Part shown: positions 27,201 through 36,035 of the stretch, in pieces
How the letters are laid out: each line of letters begins with the position of its first letter
How positions within the stretch are numbered: position 1 is the first letter of the stretch
Notes under the pieces: model-generated
What the model was told of the DNA's origin: nothing
The model's input: only the letters and a program-made list of their open reading frames with translations
Databases searched by the model: none
Translations under genes and position numbers: made by a program
From: Verrucosispora sp. WMMD573
GTDB taxonomy: Bacteria > Actinomycetota > Actinomycetes > Mycobacteriales > Micromonosporaceae
Direction: 5' to 3'
Length of the DNA: 64,000 bases
Assembly (NCBI RefSeq): GCF_027497175.1
Contig: NZ_CP114901.1
Coordinates: 4,030,001-4,094,000 of the forward strand

Positions 27201-27584
27201 TCAGTTGTTGGCCCACACCGGCGGTGCCGGCGGAGGCTGAGGTGCCGGCGGCGGATCGACCGGCTCCGACTGCCCCTGCCGGTCCCGCAACTCGGCGCGG
27301 TACTCCTCGTAGGCGGCGGTGTAGTCACGTTCGGCCGCCGCGGCCTCGCGACAGGTGTCCGCACGCTCCCGGCAGGTGACGGCGAGCTGGGTCAGCTCCG
27401 TGGCGACCTGGTCGAGGATGGTGGCCGCCGCGTCCAGCTCGTCGGTCACGATGTCGGTCAACTGACCACCGATCATGGAGCCTGCGCCGATCGCTGCCCG
27501 TGCCGGCTCCATGAGCGTGCCGGCCAGCTGGGCTGCCGCGTCCAGGACGCTCGCCGCGGCCTCGTAGTCCTCCGCGAATGGCAC
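27201..27584 (-). CDS. Small helical WXG100-like protein
   Basis: Protein of 127 residues made of two amphipathic helices (about 5-45 and 50-100) and a Pro-rich tail ending PPPAPPVWANN. Size, helical hairpin character and location in a type VII-like locus suggest an ESX/WXG100-class substrate or chaperone, although the WxG turn is not clear. The second helix has the repetitive pattern CRERADTCREAAAAERDYTAAYEEYRAEL, suitable for a coiled coil. The GTG start at 27584 has a GGGAG site. A GC stem-loop separates it from the upstream gene on the same strand. Confidence 0.75.
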   Translation of the reverse strand: MPFAEDYEAAASVLDAAAQLAGTLMEPARAAIGAGSMIGGQLTDIVTDELDAAATILDQVATELTQLAVTCRERADTCREAAAAERDYTAAYEEYRAELRDRQGQSEPVDPPPAPQPPPAPPVWANN

Positions 27585-27618
27585 TTCGACGCTCCCTTCC
27601 GGTGCCGGTCACCCGTGC

Positions 27619-27650
27619 GGGGCCGGGGCGTCATGACCAACCCCGGCCCC
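27619..27650 (-). terminator. GC stem-loop between the two small WXG-like genes
   Basis: GGGGCCGGGG at 27619-27628 pairs with CCCCGGCCCC at 27641-27650 (12-base loop). It lies after the stop of the 27670-28170 gene and may terminate or attenuate transcription into the next one. Confidence 0.65.
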
Positions 27651-27669
27651 CGGCACGGCGACCCACCAC

Positions 27670-28170
27670 TCAGACCCGGGTGATCCCGGTGTTCATGATC
27701 TCGTCGAGCTGGACGGCCTGCGCGTCCATCGCCTGGCCCAGCGATCCGGCCGACTCACCGGCCACCACCGCGACGGCGTTGAACTGGGTGGCCACCTCGT
27801 TCAGTTCGCCACCGAGGCGGGCGAGGTCCGCCCGGAAGGTCTCGAAGATCTCCTGGACGCGTACCGTCGTCTCGTTGACCCGTGCGTCGAGCTCCACGCC
27901 GACCTCCTCGGCCTGGGCCCGGTTGGCGCCGGTCCACTGGACGCCGCCGAAGCTGGTGGTCACCGAGCGGGACTCCTGGCTGACCGCCATCAGCGCCGAG
28001 ACCACGGCGGTCTGAGCGTTGCTGATCTGCTCCTGAAGACCGGCGACCGCACTGTCCGTCGTCGAGACGACGTTGCCACCACAGGCGGCGAGGCTGTCAC
28101 CGAGGCTGCGGTACGCGATGGCGTGCTGCTGGATCTGGGCGACGTCGCCGCCGAGCATTCCGACGTTCAT
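27670..28170 (-). CDS. WXG100-like secreted protein
   Basis: Protein of 166 residues, almost entirely helical, with a WTG turn (VQWTGANRAQAEEVGVELDAR, Trp near residue 79) between two long helices, the hallmark of WXG100/ESX proteins, although it is about 1.6 times the usual length. The C-terminal helix continues (FETFRADLARLGGELNEVATQFNAVAV...). No signal peptide, as expected for type VII substrates. The ATG at 28170 follows GGGAGGAAG. It lies directly downstream of the giant gene at 28261 on the same strand, so they are probably co-transcribed. Confidence 0.82.
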   Translation of the reverse strand: MNVGMLGGDVAQIQQHAIAYRSLGDSLAACGGNVVSTTDSAVAGLQEQISNAQTAVVSALMAVSQESRSVTTSFGGVQWTGANRAQAEEVGVELDARVNETTVRVQEIFETFRADLARLGGELNEVATQFNAVAVVAGESAGSLGQAMDAQAVQLDEIMNTGITRV

Positions 28171-28260
28171 GGCTGCTTCCTCCCGATGTGTTCTTCCCGG
28201 GCGACCGTTGTCGCCTCGGTCGTCTGCATTCGCTGCCAGGTCCCCTTTCGGTTCCCTCGC

Positions 28261-31200
28261 TCACCAGTCCGACCAGCCGTCGTCGGCGTCCAGGTCGAGC
28301 GGCGTGAACTCGTCGTAGCTGATGTCGATGCCGGGCACCGGCTCCAGGTCGGGCTCCCAGGTCAACGTGTCGAGCGCCGGTCCCAGCAGCGCCGGCGCAC
28401 CGTCGTCGTACGTCGCGAAGGGCTGCGTCTGCGCCCAGAAGTCATCGTCGGGTCCGAAGTCGACGGTGGTGCCCTCCGGTGCCCCGAGGCCGATCATCGT
28501 GTCGTACGCGGTGTGGTAGAAATCGGGCAGCTCGTGCTCGGACACGTCATCCCAGCCGGCCAGGTCCGCTGATCCGGCGGCGCCGTAGCGGTACAGGTCG
28601 TCCGGCAGCGGCACGTATGCTCCGCCCGCATCGACGGAGAAGCCGTCCGGCAGGCCGCCGTCGATGTCGGGGTCGGCGGCGGACCGGATGTCCGGGGCCG
28701 GGAAGCCGGGCCGGTCCGCGAACGTGGGCTCGAACGGTGACCGGAACTCGTCCCGTACGTCGAAGGCCAGCAGGCTGCCCGGTGGTGCGTGCTGCGCGAT
28801 GCGTACGTCCGCCGTGGACACGCCGGCGAGTTCGGCGATGCGCTCCACCGCGAGATCGCCGCCGACCGGGTACTTGACGCTTACCATTGCGCCCCCGCCG
28901 GTAGCCAAGCCTCCAGCGAAGTCGCTCTGCTCGGCGAGCCGGAACCCGTCGTTGTTGACCCGGAACCCGACCGCACCGATGAACGGGATGTTTACCGCGG
29001 CCATCCCGTCGAGGGCAAGGGTGGGTAGCCGCAGGTCCAGGATCGGGCCGAGATTCACCTCGCCGGCGATCGAGCTGACCAGGCCGTAGTGGTCGCCCTG
29101 GTACGAGAAGCCAGCCGCGCCGCCGATGGTGAGACCATCCACCGGGGCCGTGTCGTTGTCGATCAGCAGCATGCCGTTGCGGACACCAACATAGACCGAC
29201 TCGGACGCATTGTGGGGCCCCTGTGCGGAAGCGCCCCAGCCCACGAATCTGGTCATGAACTCCTTGGTCCGCGCGCCGCCGTCGAGGACGTGATTGGCGG
29301 TGAACGCCGGGTGCTGCGGCGCCGCCCAGACGAAGGACGGGCCGGCGGCCGGCGGCACGAACAACTGCCCGATGGGATGCAGCGGTGGCTCGGCCGGCAG
29401 CGGGACGTAGAACGGCGATTCCGGGGCACGACCGAAATCCTCGGGAAGGGCGATGCGTCCAAGCTCGTCCTGGGTGCCGCCGGTGTCGTTGACGAGCAGG
29501 TTGCGGGTAGACCCGCCGAGCAGTAGGTCGCTGGCAGGGCCGCCGAGCAGCGACGCGCCGGCCAGGCCGGCGAGGCGAGTGTCACCGTCGCCGATGCCGG
29601 TGCCGGTGCCGTCCAGGTCGTCCAGCCGGCTCTGCGGCATGTCCTCGGGACGGTCGAGGAAGAAGAGCAGGTAGCCGCCGGGAAGCTGTTTGATCTGTCC
29701 GGGGGCTGGTGGCATTCCACCCGGGACGCTTATCGCGCCGGGGCTCGCACCCGGGACCAAACCGGTGTCGCCGCCGTACACGGTGCCGTCGGGACCGACG
29801 ACCGTCGCGCCGGGCGGGATGAACTGCGTTCCCGGTTGCAGCGGTATCGGCGTCGTCGAGCCAGGCAGCGTCATGGTCGGCTGTCGCGCGGTCGGCCCGC
29901 CGCTGGCCTGCGCCAGGACGAACTCGCCGATGAGCGTGTCCGCCCCGGCACCGCCCGCCAGGGTGCGCTGCCCGGCACCGCCCGCCGGGGTGCCGAGCAC
30001 CGCCGGGTCGCTCGGCGGAGCCGACTCGGTCGGTCCCGGGACCGAACCGAATGTCGTGGTCGTAGCGGAGGTTGTGGCTGCGCCGGCGAACGGGGCGGGC
30101 GACTCACGCTCACTGGCGGCACCGCCGTCTAGGCCGGTCGGCCGCAGCGAATCGAGCACGCTGCGGAGCCGCTGCATGACCACCGGGGCGGCCAACCTCG
30201 GGTCGACGCCCCGGAACACCCCTTCCAGCACGACTCCCACCTCGGCGACGCGCTGCGCGACCAGGGCCGCATCCGGCCCGTCCGGCGGTGCGGTACGGGT
30301 GATCCGCAGCGCCTGGGCGAGTGCCTGTCCGGCGGCGAACGGACGCCCCGCGTCGACCGCGGCGATGGCCTGCGCCAGGTTCGCCGCGATCCCGGTGCCC
30401 TTCGCCAGGTCGGCCAGGTCGGTACGGGTCTCGAGGTCGAAGTCGAACGCCGTTCCGGCGACGGTTTTCGGGTCACCGAGGACACCCCTGGGGTTCAGCA
30501 GTGCCGCGGCCCCGGCGGAGACCACCGAGAGGCCGTTGCCGAACGCGGCCAGCGCGTCGCCTCGGTCGAGGGCCTGGATCACGCCGGCTGCCGGGGTCAC
30601 GAGTCGGGCGACATCCCGTACCGACGTACCGAGCCGCACCAGGTCGAGTGCGAGATTCCTGTCGATCAGATCGAGGCTCGCCAGCAGTGGTCCGCCATTG
30701 CCCAGGACGCTGCCGGCGGCGCCGAGCCCCGCCGTTACCGCACCGATCACCGTCTTCGCCTGGGACGCCTGGGACGCCTGGAACACCGAGGCACCGATGT
30801 CGAAGGCGCGCTTGGCGTTGCGCAGTACGTCCAGGGTGGCACCGGCGTCGAAGAATCCGCCCGCGATGCTGCTCTGCCCCACCAGCTTCGCCACTCCGGC
30901 CGCCGTACCCAGCAGGTCGGCGCCGGCGGTGAAGGCCGACAGGCCCGCGCCGATGGCGCCCAGCCAGTTACCGTCGATGGCGTGGCTCACCGCTTCCACC
31001 GCGTTGGCCGCCAAAGTGGCGATCCCGACGGCCTGTAGGCCGGGTACGACGAGACTGGCGACCCCGAGCGCGATCTTGCCGACCTGGAAGATCGCCTTGA
31101 ACGGGTTGTCCTTCCAGGCGGTAACGATGGCCTTGCCGATCGACTTGACGGTGTCGAAGACCCGGGACAGAAAACCCTTCTTCTTCTTTTTCCGCCGGTT

Positions 31201-32826
31201 GATGTCGGTCAGCACTCCGAGCTCGTCGAAGGTGATGGCGAGCTTGTGTTTGCCGAGGTCCTGACTGCGGCCACCGGGGATGCCCCACTGGCGGGCGAGG
31301 ATCAGGAACTCGGGGTTGCGGTCGACCGCGCCCCGGCTGCGCATCCGTAGCCGGCCCCGGCCGAGTGCGTCCACGACGTTGTCGCCGACCACGACGGTCA
31401 ACTCGCGTTCGGTGAGCGCCGGCGCTCCGACGACGGCCAGCGACCGGAAGGCCGCGACCACCCGGTTGATGCGCTCGCGCAACTGCGGCCCGTCGGTCGC
31501 GCCGCGCAGGTAGCTCAGCGCCCCCACGAACTGGGCCTGGACGGTCGGCGACTGGGCCATCGAGCGGGGGATCTGACTCGCGACCAGCGCGAAGAGTTGC
31601 TGCTGGAGCGGCTGGGTCAGCTCGATGGGTGTCGCGCTGTCCAGATCGACCCCGGCACCGGACATCGCCTGATCCACGAGCCTGGCCAGGCCGACGGTGT
31701 ACGAGTCGTCGATGGCCCCTGCCGCACGGCCGAACCGCAGGACGACGTCGATGCCCGCCTCGTTGAAGAACGCCGTCGGGTCGGTGTCGCCCTCGAATCC
31801 GGTGGGCAGCAGCGCGCTCTGCGCCATCCGGTTCGCGCGCAGGAACGCTATCGCCGCCGCGAACCGGGCCGCCGGCGTCGCAGCTGTGGCACCGGGGTCG
31901 GTCCAGCCGACCCGGGCGGCGAAGGCCAGGGTCTGCCCGAGTTGCGTGTCATCGGGCGCGGTGGTGTCCCGGCCCACGAGGTGGGCGGGCAGCCAGTCGG
32001 CGATCGCCGCGAACTCGATCTCCGCGGCGGCGATCTTCGCGGCCAGCTCTGCCGGTGCGGTCTCGGCAGTGGCGAAGTCGTGCGTGGCCAGCACGTCGCC
32101 CAGTCGCGGCAGGTCGGCCGCGCGGGCGAGACGGTGGTCCAGCTCGACGGTGCCGGCGACCCAGTCCAGCAGCCGCTGCGGGTCGGCCAACACGTCGTCG
32201 ACGGTTCGTCCGTCGGACCAGAAGTCCTGCCAGAACACCTCGGTGGTGCGTTGCTCGGCCCGGCGCCGGAACAGGCCGAGGAAGCCGCGACCGGTCTGCT
32301 CTGCGTCCGCTGGCGGCACCGGCGGTCCGACGTGTTCGATGCCCAGCGCGAGGGCCAGCACTCGTAGGTCGGGAAGCAGTTCGGCGGGGACGTCTGGGCG
32401 CTGTCCGGCCAGCAGCGCCGGCACCAGGACCGGCGACAGCCGATCGAGCGCCGCGTCCAGCGCCGCGTTCCTGCCGGCCGGGGCGAGGCCGACGAGGAAG
32501 GCTCGCAGATCCCGGGGCCCGGCGAATCCGAGCAGCGCGCCGAGCACACTGCCGAGTTCGGCGGTGGTCGCACCGAGGCCGGTGGCCACCCCCCGAGGAT
32601 CTGTCGCGAACTGCTCGGCGAGATCGGCCTTGTCGATGACTCCGGCGCCGAGGGTGGCGAATCCGTCCTGGACGAGGGCGAGCTGCAGAGGTACCTGGCT
32701 GGTCAACTCGGCGAGGTTGAGCGCGCCGACGACCTGGCGCCGCACCGCCTCCGCGCGGGTCGCGGTGTCGCGTAGCACCCCGCCCAGCGTCCGTGCGCCC
32801 TGACTGTCGATACCGACGTACGCCAT
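28261..32826 (-). CDS. Giant candidate type VII-associated secreted protein
   Basis: Protein of 1521 residues that I cannot assign to a known family. The first 90 residues (AYVGIDSQGARTLGGVLRDT...) are helical and resemble WXG/LXG-type leaders. A helical region to about 500 follows, then a beta segment, a lysine cluster (RRKKKKKGFLSR, about 543-554) and a Gly/Ala-rich hydrophobic stretch (about 570-680) that could insert in a membrane. Residues about 960-1180 are low complexity with two degenerate RTX-like units (GGAGADTLIG, GGPASDLLLGG). The last 300 residues are beta-rich and acidic, ending in DDGWSDW. The ATG at 32826 has a clear AAGGAG site. No signal peptide or catalytic motif was recognised. 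Confidence 0.8.
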   Translation of the reverse strand: MAYVGIDSQGARTLGGVLRDTATRAEAVRRQVVGALNLAELTSQVPLQLALVQDGFATLGAGVIDKADLAEQFATDPRGVATGLGATTAELGSVLGALLGFAGPRDLRAFLVGLAPAGRNAALDAALDRLSPVLVPALLAGQRPDVPAELLPDLRVLALALGIEHVGPPVPPADAEQTGRGFLGLFRRRAEQRTTEVFWQDFWSDGRTVDDVLADPQRLLDWVAGTVELDHRLARAADLPRLGDVLATHDFATAETAPAELAAKIAAAEIEFAAIADWLPAHLVGRDTTAPDDTQLGQTLAFAARVGWTDPGATAATPAARFAAAIAFLRANRMAQSALLPTGFEGDTDPTAFFNEAGIDVVLRFGRAAGAIDDSYTVGLARLVDQAMSGAGVDLDSATPIELTQPLQQQLFALVASQIPRSMAQSPTVQAQFVGALSYLRGATDGPQLRERINRVVAAFRSLAVVGAPALTERELTVVVGDNVVDALGRGRLRMRSRGAVDRNPEFLILARQWGIPGGRSQDLGKHKLAITFDELGVLTDINRRKKKKKGFLSRVFDTVKSIGKAIVTAWKDNPFKAIFQVGKIALGVASLVVPGLQAVGIATLAANAVEAVSHAIDGNWLGAIGAGLSAFTAGADLLGTAAGVAKLVGQSSIAGGFFDAGATLDVLRNAKRAFDIGASVFQASQASQAKTVIGAVTAGLGAAGSVLGNGGPLLASLDLIDRNLALDLVRLGTSVRDVARLVTPAAGVIQALDRGDALAAFGNGLSVVSAGAAALLNPRGVLGDPKTVAGTAFDFDLETRTDLADLAKGTGIAANLAQAIAAVDAGRPFAAGQALAQALRITRTAPPDGPDAALVAQRVAEVGVVLEGVFRGVDPRLAAPVVMQRLRSVLDSLRPTGLDGGAASERESPAPFAGAATTSATTTTFGSVPGPTESAPPSDPAVLGTPAGGAGQRTLAGGAGADTLIGEFVLAQASGGPTARQPTMTLPGSTTPIPLQPGTQFIPPGATVVGPDGTVYGGDTGLVPGASPGAISVPGGMPPAPGQIKQLPGGYLLFFLDRPEDMPQSRLDDLDGTGTGIGDGDTRLAGLAGASLLGGPASDLLLGGSTRNLLVNDTGGTQDELGRIALPEDFGRAPESPFYVPLPAEPPLHPIGQLFVPPAAGPSFVWAAPQHPAFTANHVLDGGARTKEFMTRFVGWGASAQGPHNASESVYVGVRNGMLLIDNDTAPVDGLTIGGAAGFSYQGDHYGLVSSIAGEVNLGPILDLRLPTLALDGMAAVNIPFIGAVGFRVNNDGFRLAEQSDFAGGLATGGGAMVSVKYPVGGDLAVERIAELAGVSTADVRIAQHAPPGSLLAFDVRDEFRSPFEPTFADRPGFPAPDIRSAADPDIDGGLPDGFSVDAGGAYVPLPDDLYRYGAAGSADLAGWDDVSEHELPDFYHTAYDTMIGLGAPEGTTVDFGPDDDFWAQTQPFATYDDGAPALLGPALDTLTWEPDLEPVPGIDISYDEFTPLDLDADDGWSDW

Positions 32827-33008
32827 CGTCCGGCTCCTTCCCCCAACGCGTCCCCAGGCGGGGGTCACGACAGCCGGGGTTCGCCGTGGCGGCACGGACC
32901 GGTTCCCCCATCCGCGCCGGGAACCGCAGAGCGGGTGGCCGGCGAATGGGGGATGTGCGGGGCCGTCCGGTCCGGCACATCCCACCTCAACGGCCCTCGG
33001 AGGTCACC

Positions 33009-33884
33009 ATGTCCACCCAGGTCAGCGCCGCTCCCGCAGGCGCGACACCGATGTTCGATGCCGAGCAGGCCCGCGGTGACGCCGCCCGCCGGTGGGCCGG
33101 CACCCCACTGGCCACCGAGCACTGGCTGGAGCAGGCGAGCGGCTTCCCGGGTGGCGACGTGTCGCTCGATCCCACGGAGGCGGCCACGGTCGTCGCGGCT
33201 GCCCGGGGATACCGGCTGACCCGTGGCCACCTGGCGGAGACGGTCGCGTTCGCCGAGTTCCTCGCGGGCGAGGCACTCACCGCCGAGGAGCGCGCCGAGC
33301 TGGAGCAGGATGTGGTGGATGCGTTCGAGGACTCGCCCAAGCGGGCGTTGCGGTCCCTGCGTCCACTGTCCGGTGGAGTGCAACGGGTGGCCGCCCTCAA
33401 CCCGGTGCAGCGGGCGCAACGCCGGCTCCAGGCACTCACCGCCAGCTACCTGCTCGAACTGCGCCGTCAGGCCGACGGGCACGAGCTGAGCCCACTGATG
33501 ACGGCGGTGAGCCGGCACAACCCGGTGGTACGGCACTGGGCGTCAGCGGGGGTGGTGCTGGTCGCCGACGCGTTGGCCGCGCGGATGGAACAGCACCGGC
33601 TGGTGCTGTGCCTCGTCGACCGTGGAATCGACGCGCCGGCGCTGCTCGCCGAGCGCCTGCTGGCCCGCGCGGAGCAGGCAGGTCGGCTGGAGGCGGCCGA
33701 ACTGGCCGCCTCGGAACTTCGTCTGCTGTTGTTGCGCGCCTGGTTGACCGACCTCGGCACCAAGGCGCTCGCGACGGTCCGGCAAGACGTCGCCCGGGCG
33801 GTGCAGTCCGCGCTCGACGTGGACATCGTCGTGCAACACGTCGGCTACCGGGCGGCGCTGGAGGTGGCGGATCAGGCCGACTGA
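33009..33884 (+). CDS. All-helical protein next to the type VII-like locus
   Basis: Cytoplasmic protein of 291 residues with no recognised family. Nearly the whole length is predicted helix by eye, with heptad-like stretches (LQALTASYLLELRRQADGHEL, LLAERLLARAEQAGRLEAAELAASELRLLLLRAWL). The ATG at 33009 follows GGAGGTC at ideal spacing. It is divergent from the 1521-residue protein, separated by 182 bases, so both may be controlled from the same interval. A chaperone or immunity role for the giant neighbour is possible but is only inference. Confidence 0.75.
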   Translation: MSTQVSAAPAGATPMFDAEQARGDAARRWAGTPLATEHWLEQASGFPGGDVSLDPTEAATVVAAARGYRLTRGHLAETVAFAEFLAGEALTAEERAELEQDVVDAFEDSPKRALRSLRPLSGGVQRVAALNPVQRAQRRLQALTASYLLELRRQADGHELSPLMTAVSRHNPVVRHWASAGVVLVADALAARMEQHRLVLCLVDRGIDAPALLAERLLARAEQAGRLEAAELAASELRLLLLRAWLTDLGTKALATVRQDVARAVQSALDVDIVVQHVGYRAALEVADQAD

Positions 33885-33918
33885 TCCCGGGTCACCCTTC
33901 GGCGGGCGACCCGGGATC
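33883..33918. terminator. Bidirectional stem-loop
   Basis: Perfect 11-bp inverted repeat, GATCCCGGGTC at 33883-33893 and its complement at 33908-33918, beginning within the stop codon of the helical protein gene and serving the convergent antitoxin gene as well. Confidence 0.78.
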
Positions 33919-33928
33919 GGCGTTGCCG

Positions 33929-34111
33929 TCAGCGCACCTGGTCGCCCTCGCCGGTACGCGCCTGTGCCTGGTCCACGCCCTTGTCGATGTGCTGGCCATA
34001 CTTGCCGCCGGTGCGCTTGTCGACCATGTCACCGGCCCGCTCCAGCCCTTGGTCGACCTGCTTGTCGTGCTTGTCCGCGAAGTCCTTGACCTTGTTGATG
34101 AAGTTACCCAC
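33929..34111 (-). CDS. Rv0909/MT0933-family antitoxin-like protein
   Basis: Protein of 60 residues, polar and charged: GNFINKVKDFADKHDKQVDQ ... DMVDKRTGGKYGQHIDKGVDQAQARTG. This is the typical pattern of the MT0933-like antitoxin family of actinobacteria. The GTG at 34111 is preceded by AGGAGG at ideal spacing, which makes the short gene convincing. No toxin gene adjoins it, so it is an orphan; family members are often found alone and a stress-related role is equally possible. Confidence 0.85.
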   Translation of the reverse strand: MGNFINKVKDFADKHDKQVDQGLERAGDMVDKRTGGKYGQHIDKGVDQAQARTGEGDQVR

Positions 34112-34284
34112 GATCGTCCTCCTGTTCCGGGGATACATCGTCGGGTTCCCTCGGCGCGGCGCCGCAAACGCCGGCAGGTCGGACGCGACGCCCCGCCGAC
34201 CGCGCCCGGATCGTCTCGTGGGCGCTTGCGGGTCGCGCTCCCGCACGCCATCGCGGCGCGCCTCGGAGCGTCAACACCGCCTCG

Positions 34285-34324
34285 CCTGTGCTGGACGGCC
34301 GGCACGGCGGCCGTCCAGCACAGG
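34285..34324 (-). terminator. Long stem-loop terminator of xylanase gene
   Basis: Perfect 17-bp inverted repeat (CCTGTGCTGGACGGCCG at 34285-34301, complement at 34308-34324) with a 6-base loop, immediately after the xylanase stop codon. Confidence 0.9.
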
Positions 34325-34330
34325 TGGCGC

Positions 34331-35851
34331 TCAGGCGGCGGCGCACACCGGGGTCAGGCCGGTGGCGGTTCCGACGCCCTGGAAGCCGAACTCGGTGGAT
34401 TGTCCGGCGTTCACCGAGCCGTTGTAGCTGACGTTGCTGAACTGCACGGTGCCGCTGCTGCCGCTGCGGTTGGCGTTCCAGGTGTTGGTGACGGTGGCCC
34501 CGGAGGGCAGGGTGAGTTGGACGCTCCATCCGCTGATCGGCGCGGTGCCGGCGGTGACCCGGACGGTGGCGACGAAGCCACCGGTCCAGGAGTTCAGCGA
34601 GACCGTCGCGGAGCACCCCGTGGCCGGCGGCGGCGTGGTCGGTGGCGGCGGGGTGGTCGGCGGCGGTGGTGTGGTCGGGTCGACCGGTGGCGTGGTCGGC
34701 GGGACGGACGGCGTCACCGGCGGCGTGGTCGACGGCGGGGTGGGGTTCCGGCCCTTGTTCAGCTCGTCGAGAACCGCGTGGTAAGCGGCCTTCTTCTGGT
34801 AGTTCCCGTTGCCGCCGGTGAACAGCAGGCCCCGCTCCGAGGAGCGCCACGACTCGCTGTCGGAGATGCCCCAGACGGTGATGCCGGTGCACCGTTCGAC
34901 GTTGAGGCAGGCCCGTACGACCTTGCGGTAGTTCTCCGCCTGGCCCGCTCCGATGTCGTTGTTGCTCAGGTCGTCGTCGATGTCCAGCTCGGTGATGTGC
35001 ACTTCGACGCCAAGGTCGGCGAAGCGCTGGATGTTTGCCTGTATGTCGTTGGTGATGATGCTGTTCGGGTTGTCGTTGAAGTGCGCCTGGAACCCGACGC
35101 AGTCGATGTACTGGCGGTAGTTGCGAACGATGTCGTACAGCGCGTTGGCTTTGCGGTTCGGGGTACCGCCCTGGACCGTCAGGCCATCGACGTCGTAGTC
35201 GTTGATGCAGAGCTTGGTGGTCAGCCCACCGGCCTGCACGACCTGCTTGGCCCGGATGAACGAGTCCCGGATGACGTCGGTGTCGCCGGCGTCGAAGAAG
35301 TCACCGTCGCCGTTGGCGTCCCGGTTCATGGTGTGCGGCCACTGGTTACGCCGCCGGCCGGTGTTGTTGTCCTCCAGCGCCTCGTTGACGACGTCCCAGT
35401 ACGCGATCCTGCTGCCCCAGCGGTTGATGGCGTTGCCGATGAAGGTGTTCAGCGTGGCCTGGCTGGCCCCCTGCAACGCGCCGGCCTGCGAGTGCCAGAC
35501 CAGCGTGTGGCCACGTACCAGCATGTTATTGCTCTGGGCGTGGTTGACCAAGGTGTCCGCGCCGCTGGTGTTCTGCAGCCCGCCGCTGGAGGTGGCGATC
35601 CGGTCCGGCTTCATGTCGTTCTCAGGCGTCAGTTGGCTGAACTCCTGACCGACGATCGGATAGAGCCGGTTGGGTGAGGCGGCGACGCCGAAGAACAGCC
35701 CGGCCTTGGCGGCTGCGGCCCGCAGCGTGGTCTCGGCCGCAGCGGCCGGGGCGCTGGACTGGACCGCGACAGCGCTGCCTATCAGCAACAACACCGCCGT
35801 CGGCAACGCTGTTCGAGCACCTCTCCTGCGCTGTCTCGGGTCACTGTTCAC
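34331..35851 (-). CDS. Secreted GH10 endo-1,4-beta-xylanase with CBM2
   Basis: Extracellular xylanase of 506 residues. Signal peptide about 1-40 (ending APAAAA), GH10 barrel about 42-350, a Pro/Thr linker about 360-405, and a C-terminal CBM2 cellulose/xylan-binding domain (about 408-506) bracketed by cysteines (GCSATVSLNSW ... PVCAAA). The acid/base is Glu157 in WDVVNEAL and the nucleophile Glu288 in HITELDID; WHSQ and GVSD-like WGISDSESW are also present. The GTG at 35851 follows AAGGAG at good spacing. A 19-bp palindrome 90 bases upstream is a likely repressor site. Confidence 0.97.
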   Translation of the reverse strand: MNSDPRQRRRGARTALPTAVLLLIGSAVAVQSSAPAAAAETTLRAAAAKAGLFFGVAASPNRLYPIVGQEFSQLTPENDMKPDRIATSSGGLQNTSGADTLVNHAQSNNMLVRGHTLVWHSQAGALQGASQATLNTFIGNAINRWGSRIAYWDVVNEALEDNNTGRRRNQWPHTMNRDANGDGDFFDAGDTDVIRDSFIRAKQVVQAGGLTTKLCINDYDVDGLTVQGGTPNRKANALYDIVRNYRQYIDCVGFQAHFNDNPNSIITNDIQANIQRFADLGVEVHITELDIDDDLSNNDIGAGQAENYRKVVRACLNVERCTGITVWGISDSESWRSSERGLLFTGGNGNYQKKAAYHAVLDELNKGRNPTPPSTTPPVTPSVPPTTPPVDPTTPPPPTTPPPPTTPPPATGCSATVSLNSWTGGFVATVRVTAGTAPISGWSVQLTLPSGATVTNTWNANRSGSSGTVQFSNVSYNGSVNAGQSTEFGFQGVGTATGLTPVCAAA

Positions 35852-35940
35852 GGGATCTCCTTGGCACCGGTAACCGATCGATGCGTGTGCATGCAATCGA
35901 AGGGTCAGTGTCGATACCTGCCCGTCGCACTGTCAACAAC

Positions 35941-35959
35941 TTCCGGAAATTCTCCGGAA
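35941..35959. promoter_or_regulatory. Palindromic operator candidate for xylanase gene
   Basis: TTCCGGA-AATTC-TCCGGAA, perfect 7-bp arms around a 5-base centre, in an AT-richer interval between the xylanase gene and the divergent Nudix gene. The position fits a promoter-proximal repressor site for the xylanase. Confidence 0.6.
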
Positions 35960-36035
35960 ACGTCGTCGGGTACCGGGCCGACGGAAGTGGGCGGCTGGCC
36001 CCGGGCCCTGCGCCGGATGGACGTAGGGTCCGGGG

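Noticed and set aside
29690..31264. 524-codon plus-strand frame opposite the giant protein
   Set aside because: Ser/Ala/Pro-rich antisense product without a ribosome-binding site; the minus frame has a strong AAGGAG start and domain-like structure.
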